A stretch of DNA of 64,000 nucleotides from NCBI GenBank assembly GCA_031414805.1, contig JANOQJ010000015.1, forward strand, positions 186,001 to 250,000, given 5' to 3'. Origin of the DNA: JAAFIW01 sp031414805 (lineage in GTDB: Bacteria > Pseudomonadota > Gammaproteobacteria > Burkholderiales > Burkholderiaceae_C). Position 1 is the stretch's first letter, and each line of letters starts with the position of its first letter. A program made the position numbers and the translations under genes. Below the pieces are notes generated by a model. The model was not told where the DNA came from, made no database searches, and saw nothing but the letters and a program-made list of their open reading frames with translations. Of the stretch, positions 60,651 to 64,000 are shown one piece after another.

Positions 60651-60894
60651 CTAGCCCGCATATTTCACCGGGGCCGCCGTTTTGATGCGTTTTTCATTGG
60701 GAAAGACTGTGTTTTCCTCAAATCCAAATTGGATTCCATCAAAACGTCTCAGCGCGTGCCGCATCGTTTTGGCGGGCGCAGGAACGCACAAGCCTCCTTC
60801 CCAATAGCAAGTGCTATTGGGTCGTCACCTTGCACGCCCCTGCATCCCGCTAAAACGCGCGGCCCACGCTGCCCCGGTGAAATATGCGGGCTAG
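60651..60894. mobile_element. Possible MITE-like element with 24-bp perfect inverted ends
   Basis: Bases 60651-60674 are an exact reverse complement of 60871-60894 (CTAGCCCGCATATTTCACCG at the left edge). The 196 bases between hold no gene; they include the short inverted pairs TTCCCAATAGC / GCTATTGGG. The whole is enclosed by a family B pair. No transposase is present, so non-autonomous mobility is an inference. Confidence 0.6.
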
Positions 60895-60895
60895 C

Positions 60896-60935
60896 ATGCC
60901 CCCATCCCAACCTTCCCCCAACGGGGGAAGGAGCC
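60896..60935 (-). repeat. Family B arm, right
   Basis: ATGCCCCCATCCCAACCTTC then CCCCAACGGGGGAAGGAG, reverse-complement of the 60585-60622 arm. It ends 24 bases before aroE. Confidence 0.88.
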
Positions 60936-60958
60936 AAACGCCACTTTGCGTAATTTCT

Positions 60959-61801
60959 ATGGATATGTATTGCGTGATGGGCAACCCCATCGCCCACAGC
61001 CGCTCCCCCTGGATTCACGCCCGCTTCGCGCAGCTCACGGGCCAGCACCTGAGCTATGGCAAGCGCGAAATAGCGCTGGATGGTTTTGCTGCGGGTCTGC
61101 AGGCCTTTCAACAAGAGGGCGGGCGTGGCTGCAACATCACCGTGCCGTTCAAGTTCGAGGCCGCGGCGTTGGTGCACAGCCAAACCGAGCGCGCGGCGCT
61201 GGCTCAGGCGGCCAACACCCTGAGCTTCGTGAGCGGGCGGATTGAAGCTGACACCACCGACGGCGTGGGCCTGGTGACGGACATTCAAACCCACGCCGGT
61301 GTGCCGCTGGCAGGCCGCCGTGTATTGCTGCTGGGCGCTGGCGGCGCGGCAGCCAGCGTGCTGGGCGCGCTGCTACAGGCCGGGCCCGCCTGTGTGGTGC
61401 TCACCAACCGCACCCGGGCACGCGCCCAAGCCCTGGTTAAGCGCCATGCCGCTTTGGCCTTGCTATCAAATACGAAGCTGCTTGAGCAGGATCTAAAAGG
61501 GCTGGATGCCAATTTCGATCATAAATTCGATGTTCTCATCAACGCCACCGCCGCCAGCCTGGCAGGGGCCGACCTGGCGCTAAACCCCGCCGTGTTGCAA
61601 CCCGGCGCACTGGCCTACGACATGATGTACGGCCCCGCCGCCCAGGGTTTTTTGAGCTGGGCCGAAAGCCATGGCGCGGTGCCGCGCGACGGCTTGGGCA
61701 TGCTCGTGGAGCAAGCCGCAGCGTCGTTTGAAATCTGGCGCGGGGTGCGACCACCGGCGGCACAGGTGTTGGGGGAGTTACGGGCGCAAATGGCGCTTTG
61801 A
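60959..61801 (+). CDS. aroE: Shikimate dehydrogenase
   Basis: 280 residues from the ATG at 60959; the frame is open further but that part is family B repeat (MPPSQPSP...). Shikimate-binding MGNPIAHSRSPWIH, catalytic Lys in NITVPFKFEAAAL, NADP-binding LLLGAGGAAASVLGALL and C-terminal GLGMLVEQAAASFEIW. It reduces 3-dehydroshikimate. Residues about 168-188 (SNTKLLEQDLKGLDANFDH), between the nucleotide-binding part and DVLINATAA, are a family A repeat translated in frame. Confidence 0.95.
   Translation: MDMYCVMGNPIAHSRSPWIHARFAQLTGQHLSYGKREIALDGFAAGLQAFQQEGGRGCNITVPFKFEAAALVHSQTERAALAQAANTLSFVSGRIEADTTDGVGLVTDIQTHAGVPLAGRRVLLLGAGGAAASVLGALLQAGPACVVLTNRTRARAQALVKRHAALALLSNTKLLEQDLKGLDANFDHKFDVLINATAASLAGADLALNPAVLQPGALAYDMMYGPAAQGFLSWAESHGAVPRDGLGMLVEQAAASFEIWRGVRPPAAQVLGELRAQMAL
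61461..61522 (+). repeat. Family A repeat, copy 21 (inside aroE)
   Basis: ACGAAGCTGCTTGAGCAGGA then CTAAAAGGGCTGGATGCCAA. In-frame TAG is AAG, TAA is AAA; out-of-frame TGA kept. Confidence 0.88.
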
Positions 61802-61815
61802 ACAACCGGCACAAC

Positions 61816-62562
61816 ATGAAAGCCCTCGCCCGCTGGATCGCCCTGCTCGCCTTAGCTGCGCTGCTGTTGCAGTTGTTTTTCATTGCGCGCATTGCCACGA
61901 TGGCCGTGCTCGACCCGCAGTCCAGCGCGTTTGAACGCTCTGAGGCCTGGCGGGTGCTCAACGAAAAAGGGCGCTTGCCCTGGCGGCAGGAATGGGTGGC
62001 TTATGCCGCGATATCAGACAACCTGAAGCTGGCCGTCATCGCCTCGGAAGATGACCGTTTTGCCGATCACCAGGGCGTGGACTGGGAGGCAATGGAAAAG
62101 GCCTGGGCCAAAAACGAAAAAGCGCAGGAACGGGCGACCAAACTGGCACCCGCCGCTACAGCCAAACCCTCCAGCAAGCCCGCCAAGCCTCCAAAAATAA
62201 TTGGCGGCTCGACCATTACCCAGCAACTGGCCAAAAACCTGCTGCTTTCCGGCGAACGCACCTTGCTGCGCAAAGGCCAGGAGCTGGTGCTCACCGTGGC
62301 GCTGGAAGCGCTGCTGAGCAAAGAGCGCATTCTGGAGATTTACCTCAACCACGTGGAGTGGGGCGAAGGCGTGTTTGGTGCCGAGGCCGCCGCCCAGCAC
62401 TACTTTCGCAAACCCGCCAGCAAGCTCAGCGTGTACGAGGCTGCGCGGCTGGCCGTGATGCTGCCGCGCCCCAAGTATTTTGAAAAACGCCTGAACTCCG
62501 GCTACCTGGCATCACGCACCGCCACCATCGCGGCGCGGATGGGGGATGCGCAGCTGCCGTGA
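61816..62562 (+). CDS. mtgA: Monofunctional peptidoglycan glycosyltransferase MtgA
   Basis: 248 residues from the ATG at 61816, shortly after the aroE stop. Membrane anchor 4-30, then GT51 motifs: VIASEDDRFADHQGVDW (catalytic Glu), GGSTITQQLAKNL and LEIYLNHVEWGEGVFGAEAAAQHYF. A Pro/Lys/Ala-rich insertion (about residues 95-125) between motifs 1 and 2 is unusual in length. It polymerises lipid II. Confidence 0.95.
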   Translation: MKALARWIALLALAALLLQLFFIARIATMAVLDPQSSAFERSEAWRVLNEKGRLPWRQEWVAYAAISDNLKLAVIASEDDRFADHQGVDWEAMEKAWAKNEKAQERATKLAPAATAKPSSKPAKPPKIIGGSTITQQLAKNLLLSGERTLLRKGQELVLTVALEALLSKERILEIYLNHVEWGEGVFGAEAAAQHYFRKPASKLSVYEAARLAVMLPRPKYFEKRLNSGYLASRTATIAARMGDAQLP

Positions 62563-62567
62563 AGGCT

Positions 62568-64000
62568 CTACGGCGCAAACACGATGCTGACTTTCAACCC
62601 TCGCCCACCGGCTCCCGGCACCAGGAGCAGTTGGCATTGGTGCACCCGGGCAATTTCGTCGGCAATGGCCAGCCCCAGGCCATTGCCTTCGCCCGGGGTG
62701 CCGCGCACCCGGTAGAAGCGGTCCATCACATGGGGCAGCTCATCGGGCGCAATGCCGGGGCCGTCGTCCTCCACCTCCAGAAACGGCAGCGATCGACCTG
62801 CGAGCAGGCCCTCGGCAATCGTGCGCAGGCCGCAGCGCAATGTGACGGTGCCACCTGGCGGCGTGTACTTGACGGCGTTGTCCACCACATTGCTCAGCAG
62901 CTCGCGCAGCAGCCAGTCATGCCCCTGCACAGTGGCCGCTTGTACGTCCTGGCCCAGGTCGATTTCCTTGGCGCTGGCGGCGTCCAGGTGCTGCTCCAGG
63001 ATGGCCTCGCACAGGTCTTTCAAATCGACGGTTTGCATGGGCTGCGCCTGCATGCTGCGCGAATCGGCGCGCGACAAGGCGAGCAGCTGGTTGGCCAATT
63101 GAGAGGTGCGGCGGGTGGCGCTGCGCAACTTGTTGATTTGATCCACTCCTAAAATAATAGCTGGTTGAGCAGTATCTATAAGGGCTGTTGGCACTTTTGA
63201 TGCTGAATTGACACCTGCATTGCGCTCGGCCACGGCTGCCCACGCTTCGACCTGCGACTGCAAACCCGCCAGCGGCGTGCGCAGCTGGTGCGCGGCGTCG
63301 GCCACAAACGTGCGCTGTGCGTCGGCCTGGGCATTGACCAGGTCAAACAGGCGGTTCAAGGAGCGCACCAGCGGGCGCACTTCTTCGGGCGTGCTGTTCT
63401 CATCAATCGCATTCAAATCGCGCGGCGAGCGGCGCTCCACCGCGTCTTTCAGTTCCAGCAACGGCTTGAGTGCCCGGCGCACGGCCCAATTGACCACCAC
63501 CGCCGCCACCGCCAGCAGCAACACATTGGGTAGCAACACTTTAAGAAACACCGAGCGCAGCCACTGCTGGCGGGGGTCTGAACCATCGGCCACAGCCACC
63601 ACCAGTTCACCCGCCACGGTCTGCACGCGCTGGCGCACGATGCGCCAGGTGACGCCCCGGTTTTCTTCGCTGTTGAACTGGGGCTCCGTGCTGGTGGGGG
63701 GCATGGCGGCCAGCCAGCGCTCACCCAGCAGCGGCTTGCCATCGGCATCGACCAGACTGAAAGCGGCGTAACCCGGCCGGTCTTTGACAAACTCTTCCAC
63801 CGGCGGGGCCAGCATGAGCAGGGGCGGCTCGCCGGGTTGGGCACCAGGGGCAATCACCGAGTCGGCCACCAGCGGAATCAGGGCTTGCAGACGCTGGTCT
63901 TGCTGGGTGGCGGTGTCGTCGGCCAGGCGGTAATCCAGCCAGATGTTCAACAAAGCCAGCAGCACCAACGGCGTGATCAACAAACCCAACAAGCGACGCT
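62568..64000 (-). CDS. Two-component sensor histidine kinase (TctE type), 5' end outside window
   Basis: The frame stays open to the right edge, so the N-terminus is missing. Parts seen: first membrane helix LLGLLITPLVLLALLNIW, periplasmic tctE-like sensor part, second helix VLLPNVLLLAVAAVVVNWAV, HAMP-like linker, HisKA with AAHQLRTPLAGLQ and ATRRTSQLANQLLALSRADS, and HATPase with VVDNAVKYTPPGG, EVEDDGPGIAPDEL and GNGLGLAIADEIAR. About 20 residues (SKVPTALIDTAQPAIILGVD) inside the HisKA dimerisation helices are encoded by a family A repeat. The paired regulator should lie beyond the window. Confidence 0.92.
   Translation of the reverse strand, partial: RRLLGLLITPLVLLALLNIWLDYRLADDTATQQDQRLQALIPLVADSVIAPGAQPGEPPLLMLAPPVEEFVKDRPGYAAFSLVDADGKPLLGERWLAAMPPTSTEPQFNSEENRGVTWRIVRQRVQTVAGELVVAVADGSDPRQQWLRSVFLKVLLPNVLLLAVAAVVVNWAVRRALKPLLELKDAVERRSPRDLNAIDENSTPEEVRPLVRSLNRLFDLVNAQADAQRTFVADAAHQLRTPLAGLQSQVEAWAAVAERNAGVNSASKVPTALIDTAQPAIILGVDQINKLRSATRRTSQLANQLLALSRADSRSMQAQPMQTVDLKDLCEAILEQHLDAASAKEIDLGQDVQAATVQGHDWLLRELLSNVVDNAVKYTPPGGTVTLRCGLRTIAEGLLAGRSLPFLEVEDDGPGIAPDELPHVMDRFYRVRGTPGEGNGLGLAIADEIARVHQCQLLLVPGAGGRGLKVSIVFAP
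63147..63204 (+). repeat. Family A repeat, copy 22 (inside kinase HisKA domain)
   Basis: AATAGCTGGTTGAGCAGTAT, ATAAGGGCTGTTGGC, ACTTTTGATG. Gene reads the open reverse frame A-Q-P-A-I; forward TAG and TGA retained. Confidence 0.9.

Noticed and set aside
60884..60958. Longer N-terminus for AroE (MRASMPPSQPSPNGG)
   Set aside because: These residues are the translation of the family B repeat; conserved AroE sequence begins after the ATG at 60959.

Overview
The window looks like chromosome of a betaproteobacterium in the order Burkholderiales, most likely family Comamonadaceae (Rhodoferax/Polaromonas-like). The evidence is the high-GC coding style, the Burkholderiales-type division cluster, PhaR and 3-hydroxybutyrate dehydrogenase (polyhydroxybutyrate metabolism), and several short interspersed repeats that I associate with this family. 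The genus is inference. Both window ends cut through histidine kinase genes.

Layout. 1-7.8 kb: truncated sensor kinase, small secreted proteins, htpG, a TIGR03364-type FAD oxidoreductase and a membrane-anchored C13 (caspase-like) peptidase. 7.8-17.8 kb: a minus-strand fatty-acid beta-oxidation block: TetR regulator, acyl-CoA dehydrogenase, DUF2147 protein, HAD/enoyl-CoA hydratase fusion, thiolase, frameshifted thioesterase and two crotonases. A DUF559 endonuclease gene bounded by inverted repeats sits inside it. 18-24.8 kb: two LpxL-type acyltransferases, metK, a low-GC methyltransferase, hslU without an adjacent hslV, and an ion-channel-like protein. 25-42.7 kb: a complete division and cell wall (dcw) cluster, mraZ-rsmH-ftsL-ftsI-murE-murF-mraY-murD-ftsW-murG-murC-ddl-ftsQ-ftsA-ftsZ, with a recognisable MraZ operator. 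42.7-52.1 kb: rimO with a Cys-rich partner, phaR, tRNA-Val, relA between two accompanying genes, bdhA and a SIMPL protein. 52.1-57.1 kb: a small defence-like island: class II Fic protein, divergent SEFIR-NB-ARC-TPR (STAND/NLR-like) protein, and a Phd/PIN toxin-antitoxin pair. 57.6-64 kb: RNB-family ribonuclease, TonB-like protein, aroE, mtgA and a truncated sensor kinase.

Two things stand out. First, a palindrome-cored repeat of about 55 bp (family A) occurs at least 22 times, and 11 copies lie inside protein-coding genes (murD, murE, murF, murG, ftsQ, aroE, the ribonuclease, a histidine kinase, the HAD/ECH fusion, and the signal peptides of the DUF2147 and SIMPL proteins). Each coding copy has lost exactly the core stop codons that its own reading frame would meet and keeps those that are out of frame. 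This resembles the Rickettsia palindromic elements and suggests recurrent conversion of a selfish or structural repeat into protein. Second, the Fic / SEFIR-NB-ARC-TPR locus looks like an NLR-type immune module. It has a clustered palindromic (TGTCGA) divergent promoter and six TPR units of exactly 40 residues that are nearly identical at the DNA level.

Other repeat families present: family B (paired 'PSQPSP'-type G-rich inverted repeats, one pair enclosing the DUF559 gene and one enclosing a nested 24-bp perfect inverted repeat), family C (ATTCCCGCGCAGGCGGGAAT-type pairs, two of them inside the dcw cluster), and single examples of three further hairpin repeats.
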